Source: Rhodopirellula halodulae
Lineage (GTDB): Bacteria; Planctomycetota; Planctomycetia; Pirellulales; Pirellulaceae
Direction: 5' to 3'
Length of the DNA stretch: 64,000 bases
Assembly (NCBI RefSeq): GCF_020966775.1
Contig: NZ_JAJKFV010000016.1
Location: 1-64,000 of the forward strand
Below the pieces are notes generated by a model that worked only from the letters and a program-made list of their open reading frames with translations, did not search any database and had not been told where the DNA came from. Positions 8,965 through 18,302 of the stretch are shown one piece after another. How positions within the stretch are numbered: the first letter of the stretch is position 1; every line of letters starts with the position of its first letter. The position numbers and the translations under genes are program-made.

Positions 8965-10149
8965 ATGGCCACCGAATCCATCGTTGTTCGCGAAGTCGAT
9001 GACCGTGACCAACGCATTCAGTGGAACTCGAACAGTCCGCTGCACTTGGATTTGTCGACGCGAACCGGTGAATGGACCATCCGCCACGGTTTTTTCCGTG
9101 GCGGCGTCAGCGAGGGCGTTGAGATTGTGCGGCTCCAGAACGAACGCTTGCACGTCGACGTTTTGCCAACGCGTGGCATGTCAATTTGGCGATTGGAATG
9201 CGACGGTGTGCGGTTTGGTTGGCGGTCACCCGTGGTCGGCCCTGTGAATCCCATTCATGTGCCCGTGGAAGAACCCAGCGGTTTGGGATGGTTGTCCGGG
9301 TTCGACGAATTGGTCGTTCGGTGTGGTTTGCACAGCAACGGTGCGCCTCAGCATGATGCCAATGGTCGGCTGGAATTTCCGCTGCACGGGCACATCGCCA
9401 ACACGCCGGCAGATTCTTTGGCGGTTGAGTTTGATGAGGCCAGCGGACGTCTCGAATTGATTGCTGAAACCGTGGAAACGCGACTTTTCTTCAAACGGTT
9501 CCGCATGCGTTCTCGCATTCGCCTTCATGCGGATCGAACGGAAGTCGAGCTGCTCGACGACGTGACCAACGAGTTGGCCACTCCCCAAACAATGCAAATG
9601 CTCTACCACGTGAATCTGGGAGCACCGATCTTGGAGGAGAACGCTCGCGTTGTCGCGGCGCTGGACGAACTGGCACCCAAGGACGCTCATTCGGCCGCAC
9701 AAATGGATCGCTGGGACACGTTTGATGGCCCCACCACCGGCGAAACCGAACGGGTGTACTTTGCTCGCCCCCGCGCAGATGAAACCGGTACCACGCATGC
9801 GATGCTGATGTCGGCAGATCAACAACGTGGTTTTGGTGTCAGTTTCAAAACAACGACATTGCCAGCGTTTATCCTATGGAAGAACACGGCGGCTGAATCC
9901 GATGGCTACGTCACCGGTCTGGAACCCGCGACCGGATTCCCCAATCGACGTGGGTTCGAAGAACAACAAGGCCGATTGGTGGACATCGACGCTGGTGAAA
10001 CCAAATCGTTTCGGGTGAAGTTGCATCCTTTGGTGGAAGCGGAATCGGTCGAATCGATGCGGCAAAAAATCGAAACGCTTGCCGCCGAGGGCGAGCCCGC
10101 CAGCATTTCACAAGATCCGCGAAACGACTGGACTGATCTCGATGGCTGA
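8965..10149 (+). CDS. Aldose 1-epimerase family protein (DUF4432)
   Basis: A 394-residue protein from the ATG at 8965; an upstream in-frame extension to 8833 lacks family similarity and overlaps the promoter region. It has the galactose-mutarotase beta-sandwich pattern of DUF4432: an early L-P-T-R-G-M-S-I-W segment, F-D-E-L-V-V-R-C-G-L near the middle, H-G-H-I-A-N-T as a likely sugar-site histidine motif, and a late GLEPATGFPNRRGFE. The predicted role is handling of an unknown sugar in the cytoplasm; no signal peptide is present. Its last 8 bases overlap the start of the kinase gene, so the two are probably translated from one mRNA. Confidence 0.85.
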   Translation: MATESIVVREVDDRDQRIQWNSNSPLHLDLSTRTGEWTIRHGFFRGGVSEGVEIVRLQNERLHVDVLPTRGMSIWRLECDGVRFGWRSPVVGPVNPIHVPVEEPSGLGWLSGFDELVVRCGLHSNGAPQHDANGRLEFPLHGHIANTPADSLAVEFDEASGRLELIAETVETRLFFKRFRMRSRIRLHADRTEVELLDDVTNELATPQTMQMLYHVNLGAPILEENARVVAALDELAPKDAHSAAQMDRWDTFDGPTTGETERVYFARPRADETGTTHAMLMSADQQRGFGVSFKTTTLPAFILWKNTAAESDGYVTGLEPATGFPNRRGFEEQQGRLVDIDAGETKSFRVKLHPLVEAESVESMRQKIETLAAEGEPASISQDPRNDWTDLDG

Positions 10150-12055
10150 ACCAGAACATCTGGGGCCTTACCAAATCGAAAGCGTCATTGGACGCGGCGG
10201 GATGGGTTCGGTTTATCGGGCTCGGCACGCCAAGAGCGGCGAAGAGGTCGCGGTCAAGCTGATCGCTCAACACGTCGCGGATGACATGCGTTTTCGCCGA
10301 CGCTTCGACGCCGAAGTCGAAACACTCCGACGACTGCGGCATCCCAACATCGTGCGGCTGATCGGTTACGGCGAAGAATCAGGACAGCTGTTCTACTCCA
10401 TGGAATTGGTCCGCGGCGAAACGCTGCAAAAGCGAATTCGTGACGTCAAACGATTGGGCTGGTTGCCGACCTTGGATGTTGCTTCGCAAGTCTGCGCGGC
10501 ATTGAAGCACGCTCATGACATCGGCGTGATTCACCGCGACCTCAAACCGGCGAACTTGATTTTGACGGACGCGGGCGAAGTCAAATTGGTCGACTTCGGC
10601 ATCGCGAAGCTGTTCGGATTCGGCGAGCAAACGTTGCACGGATCCGTGCTGGGCACCGCCGACTACATGGCGCCCGAGCAAGCCGGCAGTCATGCGATCT
10701 CGCCGCGGACGGACCTGTACGCGCTTGGCAGCGTCATGTACGCGATGCTGGCGGGTCGGGCTCCGTTCGCCGGTAAAAAGGTGACTCAGGTGGTCGAAGC
10801 GTTGCAGCGTGATCGGCCGGTTCCGTTGGATCTGATCAACCCGGACTTGCCCGCCGAAGTGGTCGAGATCGTTCATCACTTGCTGGAAAAAGACCCGGCT
10901 GATCGGCCTCCCACCGCGTTGGCGGTGATGAATCGATTGAAAGCCACCCGAGCTGGTTTGCAACGTGGCCGTACGCTGAACGAATTGACCTCACGAACGC
11001 GTTTGGGCGACGACGATGCGACTCCGGGTTTGCCGCCGTCCATCGCGGGCGACTTGGACACCCGCGGGGATCATCAAACCGACGCTTCGCGCGAAATCTC
11101 ACCGGATCTGCCGACGGACGCCACGGGCGGTGATCATGTCACCGGCCGACGTGTTTTGGCCGCGGAACATGCCAGCAACCTGGCGGAACCTCTGACTGAC
11201 CCGGGTAAAACGGACACTCGCGAGTCAATGGCCCGCGCGGCGAACGAATCTCAGTCCAAGAAGACTCACTTCCAAACCATTGATTCTTCGAAATCCCTCG
11301 GTGGTTATCTTTCGGAACAGCATCGCGCGGAACAAGGTGAATCGAACTGGATTCATTACGCTTCCATCATCGGCATGGTCGTCATCTTGTTAGGCGGCCT
11401 CGGATTGTTTGTTTACTCGATTCGCACGCCATCCGCGTCAACGCTGTACGCGTCGTTTGAGAATGCGGAACTCAATGGCACGCTTACCAACGAATTGCCT
11501 CGGATGACGCAATTCCTCGAAAACTATCCGGACGACGAACGCATCGAGCAGGTGATGAATTGGCAACGCTTTGCCAAGTTAGAAGCCACCTATCGCCGTT
11601 TGAAAGCGCGTTCGCGTTCGGGTGGATCCGAGGTTTTGCCCGCCGCCGAGCAAGCCCTGTTGCAAGCATTGTCGTTACGCAACACCTCCACGACCGACGC
11701 AGCCAAACAGCTACAGGCTTGGTTGGATGTGTATTCGATCGAGGTGGATCCTGAGAAGAATGGGATCGTGCTCTCACCCGGTGAGAAGCTGAAACATCGT
11801 TTACGAATGCGAGATCTGGAGCAGCTCAAGGTCTTGGTGGAAGACGAGCTGGCTCGATTGAAGTCGGATCCGTCGAGTGTGGAAGCCAACACCGAACGTC
11901 AGCAAGCGTTGCAGTTGCGACTGACCACCGCCCGAACGCTTCCCACCGAAAAGCAGCGACGCGTCCTCGAAGGAATCGTTGTTTTGTACAACGAGCAACC
12001 TTGGGCAGAGAAGATTGTCAACGAAGCCAAGCAACAGCTCGAGACCCTCCCCTAA
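10142..12055 (+). CDS. Membrane-anchored Hanks-type Ser/Thr protein kinase
   Basis: 637 residues from the ATG at 10142, which overlaps the stop of the previous gene (ATGGCTGA). The kinase domain covers about residues 10-275: G-loop IGRGGMGSVY (17-25), ATP lysine Lys39, catalytic HRDLKPAN (Asp132), DFG (about 151) and APEQ of the activation segment. All catalytic residues are present, so it should be active. A Thr/Asp-rich juxtamembrane linker leads to one membrane span at about 405-427 (IIGMVVILLGGLGLFVY). The remaining 210 residues outside are helical and TPR-like, without PASTA repeats, and may sense a periplasmic partner. The overlap with a sugar-epimerase gene is unusual for a sensor kinase. 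Confidence 0.93.
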   Translation: MAEPEHLGPYQIESVIGRGGMGSVYRARHAKSGEEVAVKLIAQHVADDMRFRRRFDAEVETLRRLRHPNIVRLIGYGEESGQLFYSMELVRGETLQKRIRDVKRLGWLPTLDVASQVCAALKHAHDIGVIHRDLKPANLILTDAGEVKLVDFGIAKLFGFGEQTLHGSVLGTADYMAPEQAGSHAISPRTDLYALGSVMYAMLAGRAPFAGKKVTQVVEALQRDRPVPLDLINPDLPAEVVEIVHHLLEKDPADRPPTALAVMNRLKATRAGLQRGRTLNELTSRTRLGDDDATPGLPPSIAGDLDTRGDHQTDASREISPDLPTDATGGDHVTGRRVLAAEHASNLAEPLTDPGKTDTRESMARAANESQSKKTHFQTIDSSKSLGGYLSEQHRAEQGESNWIHYASIIGMVVILLGGLGLFVYSIRTPSASTLYASFENAELNGTLTNELPRMTQFLENYPDDERIEQVMNWQRFAKLEATYRRLKARSRSGGSEVLPAAEQALLQALSLRNTSTTDAAKQLQAWLDVYSIEVDPEKNGIVLSPGEKLKHRLRMRDLEQLKVLVEDELARLKSDPSSVEANTERQQALQLRLTTARTLPTEKQRRVLEGIVVLYNEQPWAEKIVNEAKQQLETLP

Positions 12056-12068
12056 CAACACCAAACAC

Positions 12069-13020
12069 GTAGGTCAGGCCCCGCCTGACGATGGTGATAC
12101 GCCGTCACAACCACCAACGCCAAACCACGCTTTCCACCGATCAAACCCAGACCACGCCTCGCTTTGTTCCAAAGCATCGGCCGGGCCGTCAGGTGAGACC
12201 TGACCTACACGCAGGAGCGCATCAATCAACCGTAGGTCAGGCCGTGCCTGACGATGGTGATACGCCGTCACAACCCACAACGCCAAACCACGCTTTTCAC
12301 CCATCAAATCCGAACCACTCCTCGCTTTGTTCCAAAGCATCGGTCGGGCCGTCAGGTGAGACCTGACCTACGCGAAGGGACGCATCAATCAACCGTAGGT
12401 CAGGCCATGCCTGACGATGGTAAAACGCCGCCACAACCACCAACGCCAAACCACGCTTTCCACCGATCAAATCCGGGCCACGCCTCGCTTTGTTCCAAAG
12501 CATCGGTCGGGCCGTCAGGTGAGACCTGACCTACACGCGGGGACGCATCAATCAACCGTAGGTCAGGCCATGCCTGACGATGGTGAAACGCCGTCACACC
12601 CACCAACGCCAAACCACGCTTTTCACCCATCAAATCCGAACCACGCCTCGCTTTGTTCCAAAGCATCGGTCGGGCTGTCAGGTGAGACCTGACCTACGCG
12701 AAGGGACGCATCAATCAACCGTAGGTCAGGCCATGCCTGACGATGGTAAAACGCCGTCACAACCACCAACGCCAAACCACGCTTTCCACCGATCAAACCC
12801 AGACCACGCCTCGCTTTGTTCCAAAGCATCGGCCGGGCCGTCAGGTGAGACCTGACCTACGCGAAGGGACGCATCAATCAACCGTAGGTCAGGCCCCGCC
12901 TGACGATGGTGATACGCCGATGCACTCACCAAACCAAAGCCACGCGTGTCAGCGAGCAACTCCCGTGAACTCCTCGCTTGGTTCCAAAGCATCGCCCGAA
13001 CCATCAGGCGAAACCTGATC
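12069..13020. repeat. Six-unit tandem array, exact 163-bp period, of inverted GTAG palindromes
   Basis: Units start with GTAGGTCAGGCC at 12069, 12232, 12395, 12558, 12721 and 12884, spaced exactly 163 bases. Each unit is a REPIN-like doublet of about 140 bp: a left palindrome (GTAGGTCAGGC..GCCTGACGATGG), a conserved centre including CGCCTCGCTTTGTTCCAAAG, and a facing right palindrome (GTCAGGTGAGACCTGACCTAC), then a 23-base spacer. The sixth unit is degenerate and enters the 3' end of the gene at 12949. All the short open frames within the array are repeat shadows. Confidence 0.95.
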
Positions 13021-14307
13021 GTCGGTGGGGAACTCGAGCACTTCCTCATCGTTGTACACGGCCATCTCGTGTGCCATCTCGATCGCTTCGATCAATTCCG
13101 CCCGATGCTGCCGGGTATCGGCGTCGCCCGGATCGAGCTTCTGAACTTCTCGGAGAGTTGCAAGCATCTCTTCCAACACTTCAACCCCCAAATAATTCAT
13201 GTGTCGTCGGATGTAAGACAGGTTGGCGGAACCTTGATACCAATTCGATTGACGCAAAGCGATCTCGTCAGCTTGCACCAGCAATCGATCGACAATCCAA
13301 GGCTCAGCCGACTCGTTTTGCAACGCCTTCGCGATCGCTGAAATCTCAGGCAATCCGTCTCCGCGTTCCGGGTACTTCGGAGGCGGATCCCACACCATCG
13401 GGAATGCTTTTGCCCCGAGACGTTGCATTTGTTGGATCGCCGCGTCGATTTTCCCTGCTCTCAAAAGCTGGTCCACCTCGGCGGCTTGGTAAAGGTTCGG
13501 TTGGAACGCAATTGCAGCGGCACAGAGCACCACACACGCGATTGCCGGCCATGCCCAAACCAAACGTTGCACCGGAGCGGCGTCAAAACCCACTTGCTGC
13601 CAAGCTTCTGGTTTTCGTTTGGCCAGCGTGACGCCGACAATCGCGATGAGTAACGAAGGCAAAAACCCATAAAAGCAAAGTCCGCCGACGAATTCCTGGT
13701 AATCCAAAAGCGTTTGCTGAGTCTCAGTCAACCGAACACCGCCCATCAGCGAAACCATCGACAGTGTTTTGGAGAGGACCGCCACGAAGGCAATCACCAT
13801 GCAAGGTGTGACGATCCACGCCAAGGCTTGCCAAAAACGAACTCCAAATTGAACACTCACCACACGGCTGAACAGCAACACACGCCAGATCGAAACGATC
13901 GACAAAAGAGTCAGATTGAAATTCAAAGCGGTCAGTTCATCCGTCATCGTTTCAATTGGGATCGCATAAAGCCATGCGAGAGGCGCGGTCATCCAGTAAC
14001 CCGAAAGAAACATCCGAAGGTCAACCCACCACGAGGCGGACCTGCGTCCAGCCATGCCAAGGCAAGAACTGACGACGACAAAGAGAATCCCACAAAACAC
14101 CAACGAAGCCGCAAATGGTCCGAGCAGATCGGTAGGCTGGTGCAGCCAACTGACCGCATCGTATTCGCGAGCCATCGCTGCCGTTGCCACCAACAAACCA
14201 CCCAGCAACAACGACCAGCGTGACTGCAAGACTCGCAGAATGGAGTCTCGCGAACCGACCAGGAACAACGCGGGATCACGAAATCGAAGGGACGCAGTGT
14301 CACTCAT
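12949..14307 (-). CDS. Polytopic membrane protein of unknown function
   Basis: A 452-residue protein with about seven predicted membrane spans in residues 30-270 (for example LLLGGLLVATAAMA and VFCGILFVVVSS), followed by a soluble helical domain of about 180 residues containing VDQLLRAGKIDAAIQQMQRL, which resembles a TPR-like hairpin. No family is recognised with confidence. Its ATG overlaps the stop of the radical SAM gene by ATGA, so the two form an operon. The last two dozen residues (D-Q-V-S-P-D-G-S-G-D-A-L-E-P-S-E-E-F) are read from the sixth unit of the 163-bp array and match the minus-strand translation of the other units, so the native C-terminus has been replaced by repeat-encoded sequence. 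Confidence 0.8.
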   Translation of the reverse strand: MSDTASLRFRDPALFLVGSRDSILRVLQSRWSLLLGGLLVATAAMAREYDAVSWLHQPTDLLGPFAASLVFCGILFVVVSSCLGMAGRRSASWWVDLRMFLSGYWMTAPLAWLYAIPIETMTDELTALNFNLTLLSIVSIWRVLLFSRVVSVQFGVRFWQALAWIVTPCMVIAFVAVLSKTLSMVSLMGGVRLTETQQTLLDYQEFVGGLCFYGFLPSLLIAIVGVTLAKRKPEAWQQVGFDAAPVQRLVWAWPAIACVVLCAAAIAFQPNLYQAAEVDQLLRAGKIDAAIQQMQRLGAKAFPMVWDPPPKYPERGDGLPEISAIAKALQNESAEPWIVDRLLVQADEIALRQSNWYQGSANLSYIRRHMNYLGVEVLEEMLATLREVQKLDPGDADTRQHRAELIEAIEMAHEMAVYNDEEVLEFPTDDQVSPDGSGDALEPSEEFTGVAR

Positions 14308-15656
14308 GGGGAAACCTTCCGCCGCGGTCGTTTGGATCGAATGGATTTTTGAATTTGGTCGCGTCGCGATTGAGCTTCGGGCCGATAGACGCGTCCCACC
14401 AATTCGTCGAACGAATCCTGTAGCTGGACGACCGTCATTTGATCGGGTTGATACACGACATCGAACAGGGTGTATCGTGAAAAGTCACCGGGTAGCAATC
14501 GCCCCGCTTTGAGAAGCGATTGGTAGAGGCTGGTACCGGGAAACGGTGTTTGAAGCGTTAGCTGAACTTCGCCCAAAGGAGCCTCGTCCAAAAAGTCACC
14601 GAGACGTTCGATTGACGCCGGTGTTTCTCCTTCGGCTCCAACGATGAAGCAACCGTTGACGACAATGCCCGCGTCTTGAATGGCCAAGACCGCCTCCATC
14701 ATGCGATCCCAGTCGGCGGTTTTGGCTCCCATGCCGGGGTAGCGAAAAACGTTCGATTCCAAACCGACCAGAATCTGCCGACAACCGCTTTCTGCAATCT
14801 GGCGTAGCAACTTCGGACGCAGAGCAATCCGCCAATCGGACTCGGTGAACCATCGAGCTCCGTGCCGCCGCAAAGCATCCAGCATCCAACTGTGATCGCG
14901 ATTGCTCGCAAACGTGTTGTCGTCGGCAAGTTCGATCCACGGTCGAGATTGACGCGTGGTGATCGCGGCAAGTTCACGTTCAAACAATGCATCCGGTTTG
15001 ACGCGGGCCGGACCAAGCAAGCGACTGGCGGCGCAGAACGAACACGACCAGGGGCAACCACGCATCGATTGGACGGTGTAGCGTGGCGGTGCGTGATCGC
15101 CCAACAAGTCCCAACGTGGCATCGGCGAATCGGAAAGCGAATAGTGGCCGCAGGATTGATACTCCGGCTGCATCCGATCACCTCGAAAATCGATTAGCAA
15201 TCGTTCGAACGAGGGTTCTCCGTCGCCGCGGACCACCACATCGAAATGAGGCTGGCAATGATCAGGAGCCGCCGTCGCATGCAAACCACCGATGATGGTT
15301 GTGATCCCGCGTTTGCGAAGTCGCTCGCTCAACCGACAAGCTCGATCTGCTGACGGCGTGAGGGCGGAGAATGCGACCAAGTCAGGCTGGCCATTTTCAC
15401 TTGCCCCGTGTTCACCCGCACTGAGTATTTGGTCCACCGCGGTCGACTCTTCAGCGATGCCATCATCCAGCACCAATTCCACCTCCCAATCGTCAGGCAC
15501 CAATCCGGCGAGGGTGAGCAAACCCAAGGGTGGTAATTGGGAGAGCGCCGTCGCACGGCGCGCTAATCCTGGCAGACGCAACCCACGTTCGAGCAACGCA
15601 TCGTGTCCCACCCGAAGCCCGCTCATGGAAACCAATGTGATTTTTGGGCGTGGCAA
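14304..15656 (-). CDS. Radical SAM protein with N-terminal cobalamin-binding-like domain
   Basis: 450 residues with a TTG start at 15656; Met11 is a possible alternative. The N-terminal third has the Rossmann pattern of B12-binding radical SAM proteins (LPPLGLLTLAGLVPDDWEVE, then IIGGLHATAAP and VVVRGDGEPSF). The iron-sulphur motif CxxxCxxC is Cys201, Cys205, Cys208 in C-P-W-S-C-S-F-C. The barrel continues with WIELADDNTFA, ILVGLESN and GCFIVGAEGETP, all typical of this group. Members methylate unactivated carbons or rearrange lipids and natural products; the substrate here is unknown. It is the first gene of a two-gene operon with the membrane protein at 12949, which suggests a membrane-associated substrate. 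Confidence 0.88.
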   Translation of the reverse strand: MPRPKITLVSMSGLRVGHDALLERGLRLPGLARRATALSQLPPLGLLTLAGLVPDDWEVELVLDDGIAEESTAVDQILSAGEHGASENGQPDLVAFSALTPSADRACRLSERLRKRGITTIIGGLHATAAPDHCQPHFDVVVRGDGEPSFERLLIDFRGDRMQPEYQSCGHYSLSDSPMPRWDLLGDHAPPRYTVQSMRGCPWSCSFCAASRLLGPARVKPDALFERELAAITTRQSRPWIELADDNTFASNRDHSWMLDALRRHGARWFTESDWRIALRPKLLRQIAESGCRQILVGLESNVFRYPGMGAKTADWDRMMEAVLAIQDAGIVVNGCFIVGAEGETPASIERLGDFLDEAPLGEVQLTLQTPFPGTSLYQSLLKAGRLLPGDFSRYTLFDVVYQPDQMTVVQLQDSFDELVGRVYRPEAQSRRDQIQKSIRSKRPRRKVSP

Positions 15657-15808
15657 AAGCGACTCCGGCGGTTCGTAGGCATGTTCTCAATGGACGCATC
15701 GATGACACGCAGAATTGCGTGGAAACTGCATCACCAGAAACGTCGGTTGAATCGCTTCATGTTAAACTACTCGCGTCATCCCCATGCACCTTCCTCCTGA
15801 GACCATCC

Positions 15809-16585
15809 ATGTTCTGTTCACCGCGTCGGCTGCTTCGTGTCTTGTGCGTTTGTTTGGGTGTGGAGTTGGCGTGTGGGTTATCCGGAAACATGCTGCTCGC
15901 GCAAGAAGCGACGACGCAAAAACAATTTTTGATCCCAGAGACCAACGAAGGCATGGCGGGCGAAGGTCCTGTCCGTCGTTACGATTGGATGAAGCAGGTG
16001 TGGCAACGGCGACGAGCAACGTTTCGTTCTCGCCAAGAGCAAGACCGCCATGCGATTGTGTTCTTAGGCGACTCCATCACGCAGGGCTGGGGCGATGATT
16101 TTCGCGGATCGTTGGGAGACCGCCACGTTGCCAACCGTGGAATCAGTGGCGACACCACACGTGGCATGCTGTATCGGTTGGAAGAAGATGTGTTGAGCCT
16201 GGACCCGAAAGCAGTAGTGATGCTGATGGGAACCAACGATTTGGAGGAGCACGCCGAACCGAAGACCGTTGCCGGAAATGTTCGTTTGATTCTTGACGAG
16301 TTGCACAAGCACAACGCCGACATGCCGATCGTGCTGTGTTTGGTGATGCCAAGCAGCGAAACGAAGGCTCGTCCGGCGAAGAAGATCAAAACGTTGAACT
16401 CAATGCTGACTGAGATCGCTGAAGAAGCCGACCATGTGCACCTGGTCGATACCTGGACACCATTTGCCAACGAAAACGGTGATGCGAAGGTGGAGGAGTT
16501 CCCAGACCTGCTGCATCCCAACGAAGCGGGATACGCCAAATGGAAGGCAGCATTGGAGCCAACGCTGAAACAGCTCGGCCTCTGA
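15809..16585 (+). CDS. Secreted SGNH/GDSL hydrolase
   Basis: 258 residues from the ATG at 15809, which gives a signal peptide (R-R-L-L-R-V-L-C-V-C-L-G-V followed by cleavage near M-L-L-A-Q). The catalytic blocks are FLGDSITQGW with Ser89, the Gly of block II in GISGDTTRG, Asn143 in GTND, and Asp233/His236 in D-L-L-H-P-N-E. This is the platelet-activating-factor acetylhydrolase-like subgroup, usually acting on acetylated sugars or small esters. A longer frame from 15644 overlaps the radical SAM gene and is unlikely. It is divergent from the radical SAM operon and convergent with the YdcF-like gene. Confidence 0.9.
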   Translation: MFCSPRRLLRVLCVCLGVELACGLSGNMLLAQEATTQKQFLIPETNEGMAGEGPVRRYDWMKQVWQRRRATFRSRQEQDRHAIVFLGDSITQGWGDDFRGSLGDRHVANRGISGDTTRGMLYRLEEDVLSLDPKAVVMLMGTNDLEEHAEPKTVAGNVRLILDELHKHNADMPIVLCLVMPSSETKARPAKKIKTLNSMLTEIAEEADHVHLVDTWTPFANENGDAKVEEFPDLLHPNEAGYAKWKAALEPTLKQLGL

Positions 16586-16645
16586 AGCAAATCACCGCGA
16601 GGCAACGTGTCAGCAACGCAAAGTGTGCAGCAAGCGTTTCCCCGC

Positions 16646-17683
16646 TCACTGCCCCGCCAGTTTTGCGATCGTTTCTTTTAGCATCTTGCCGACATCGACA
16701 AGATTCTCCGCTCCGGGAACTAAGTCCGATGCAAGCCACGGTTTTTCGTTCGCTTTTGCGCGGAAGGCACACGGAAGTGGTTCCAAATCCAATTGATGGC
16801 GTCTGGACAGACGCATCGCCCGCGGCATGTGAAAAGCACTGGTGATCAGACCGATCGTTCGCGAGTCGGATGAAGATTCGCTTGCTTCCCAAAGAGCGGA
16901 CAAGGCACTCGGTGGGGTCTGAATCAGATCCGCGAGCGATTCCATTTCAGCCTGTGTGTTGACGCCTTCGATCGAGAAAATGATCCCGTCCGGAACCCCC
17001 AGTGACCTCAACAGCGTCCGAGATTGTTTGGTGGGAGGCTCGTAGCCGTCCGTGGCGGAACCAGTGACGATGATCGATCGCGTTGCCCCCGCATGGTAGG
17101 CCTGGGCAGCCGAAATGACGCGTTCACCATCACTGCCCAATTCATAAAATCCAGGTGCGACCGCGTAGGATCCACCACCCAAAACCACAACGGCGTCAAA
17201 CGGTGTCTCCAGCTTTCTCTGTTCGATTGCCGCGTGAGGATCCAACCTCAGTGGTGTCTCCACCGACCGACTGGCCCAATTGGCAAACGATCCATTGGCT
17301 ACAACTCCCCACGCAAGAAAAAGCAACAACGCCCCGAGCGGTTTCCAACCAGATATCGTCCCGCGTCGGTAAGCGCGCAGCCGAGAGGTTGTGAATGCGA
17401 GGAGTCCTAGCCAGACCAAACCCACGGGCTGAATCAGCGCGGTGCCACACCGCATTCCTGCAACAAAACCTTGTTGAAACCAGGTCACCGCGACCAAGCC
17501 CCCAACCAAGGCGGCCGGAACCGCGAGTGGAAGTAGGAATTGCACGCAATATGCGAGACCATTTGGCGTTCGCTTTGAAGTCGATGAAGAATTCGTTGAG
17601 GAGCGGGATGAGGATTCGTCAGACACGTCGAGGCCAACCGGGCGTAGGAAGCGATTGATCCGTTGGAAACAGACCGAGGACAA
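16646..17683 (-). CDS. YdcF/ElyC-like DUF218 membrane protein
   Basis: 345 residues, TTG start. About four hydrophobic spans occupy residues 40-145 (LPLAVPAALVGGLVAV and others), then a DUF218 domain from about 160 to 330 with VVVLGGG, a central GSDGERVISAAQAYHAG, the nucleotide-fold strand IIVTGSATD and the conserved TSAFHMPRAM. The domain family includes SanA and ElyC, linked to envelope integrity and peptidoglycan precursor handling; its chemistry is not settled. It appears to be a single-gene unit. Confidence 0.85.
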   Translation of the reverse strand: MSSVCFQRINRFLRPVGLDVSDESSSRSSTNSSSTSKRTPNGLAYCVQFLLPLAVPAALVGGLVAVTWFQQGFVAGMRCGTALIQPVGLVWLGLLAFTTSRLRAYRRGTISGWKPLGALLLFLAWGVVANGSFANWASRSVETPLRLDPHAAIEQRKLETPFDAVVVLGGGSYAVAPGFYELGSDGERVISAAQAYHAGATRSIIVTGSATDGYEPPTKQSRTLLRSLGVPDGIIFSIEGVNTQAEMESLADLIQTPPSALSALWEASESSSDSRTIGLITSAFHMPRAMRLSRRHQLDLEPLPCAFRAKANEKPWLASDLVPGAENLVDVGKMLKETIAKLAGQ

Positions 17684-17718
17684 TCAGGATATTAATTGCT
17701 CTCGGTAGGCAACGTCAC

Positions 17719-17944
17719 CGGCGGGCTCGCGCCCGTTCCGCTACAGCAATCAATCTTTCAGTAGGTCAGGCCCCGCCTGACGCTACCACCAAAACCATGC
17801 CACCTCACCGGACCTCGCCAAACTCCGTTCATCAAAAATCAACGATTCACCGTTCGTCAAATTCGGTGAACTCTCACCAGAGGGCTCGCGCCCGTTCCGC
17901 TACGAGCAATCATCCTCCCAGTAGGTCAGGCCCCGCCTGACGCT
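17719..17944. repeat. Two composite palindrome units, 160 bp apart
   Basis: Positions 17719-17744 and 17881-17904 carry GGGCTCGCGCCCGTTCCGCT (a CTAC-ended palindrome on the plus strand). Each is followed after about 16 bases by GTAGGTCAGGCCCCGCCTGA (17761 and 17921). Two palindrome families are thus joined in the same order twice with nearly the same spacing as the 163-bp array. This fills the gap between the YdcF-like gene and the terminator at 17969. Confidence 0.85.
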
Positions 17945-17968
17945 TCGACGTTCACACCAAACAGACAT

Positions 17969-17999
17969 AAAAAAACCGCACGACAAAAACATCGTGCGG
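17969..17999 (-). terminator. Terminator of the DUF1559/lipoprotein operon
   Basis: On the minus strand CCGCACGA, an 8-base loop, TCGTGCGG, then seven T. It lies 34 bases after the lipoprotein stop at 18034 and ends the two-gene unit 19562-18034. Confidence 0.88.
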
Positions 18000-18033
18000 A
18001 GTTTGGATAGGCAGGTTGCTGCGATCAGCGAGA

Positions 18034-18207
18034 CTATCGTTTGTTCGCTTCGGCCTGGGCTTCCTTCATCGCGTCTTCCATGGCTCCGGAAGGAGTTTCG
18101 TAGGCGCTCAGATCTTCAGGGGAAACGACCTTTTCCGTCTTCGCTTCGCCGCAACCAACGACGAAAAGAGAAGCGAGGAAAAGACCGGCAAGGGTCGACT
18201 TATACAT
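18034..18207 (-). CDS. Small lipoprotein paired with DUF1559 protein
   Basis: A 57-residue protein starting MYKSTLAGLFLASLFVVGC, a clean type II signal with lipobox V-V-G-C (Cys19). The mature part of 38 residues is charged (E, K, D) with V-S-P-E-D-L-S-A-Y and a helical tail rich in Ala, Glu and Lys. AAAGGA lies just upstream of the ATG. It follows the DUF1559 gene by 95 bases and precedes a terminator. Two other DUF1559 genes in this window also have a small lipoprotein neighbour, so the pairing is probably functional. No known domain. Confidence 0.82.
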   Translation of the reverse strand: MYKSTLAGLFLASLFVVGCGEAKTEKVVSPEDLSAYETPSGAMEDAMKEAQAEANKR

Positions 18208-18302
18208 AGGAGGTTCCTTTGGAATGAAAAAGCCACCGCCGAGGAAAATCCATCGGCGGAGACAGGAGAGATGCTCGAAACTAAATCGATCAAGAACTCA
18301 AA

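Noticed and set aside
12069-13020. CRISPR-like regular repeats
   Set aside because: Unit and spacer are both repeated, the unit is 140 bp, and no cas gene is near.
12074-13049. Many 68-107-codon open frames on both strands in the 163-bp array
   Set aside because: They repeat with the array period and arise from the palindromes; no start signals or family similarity.
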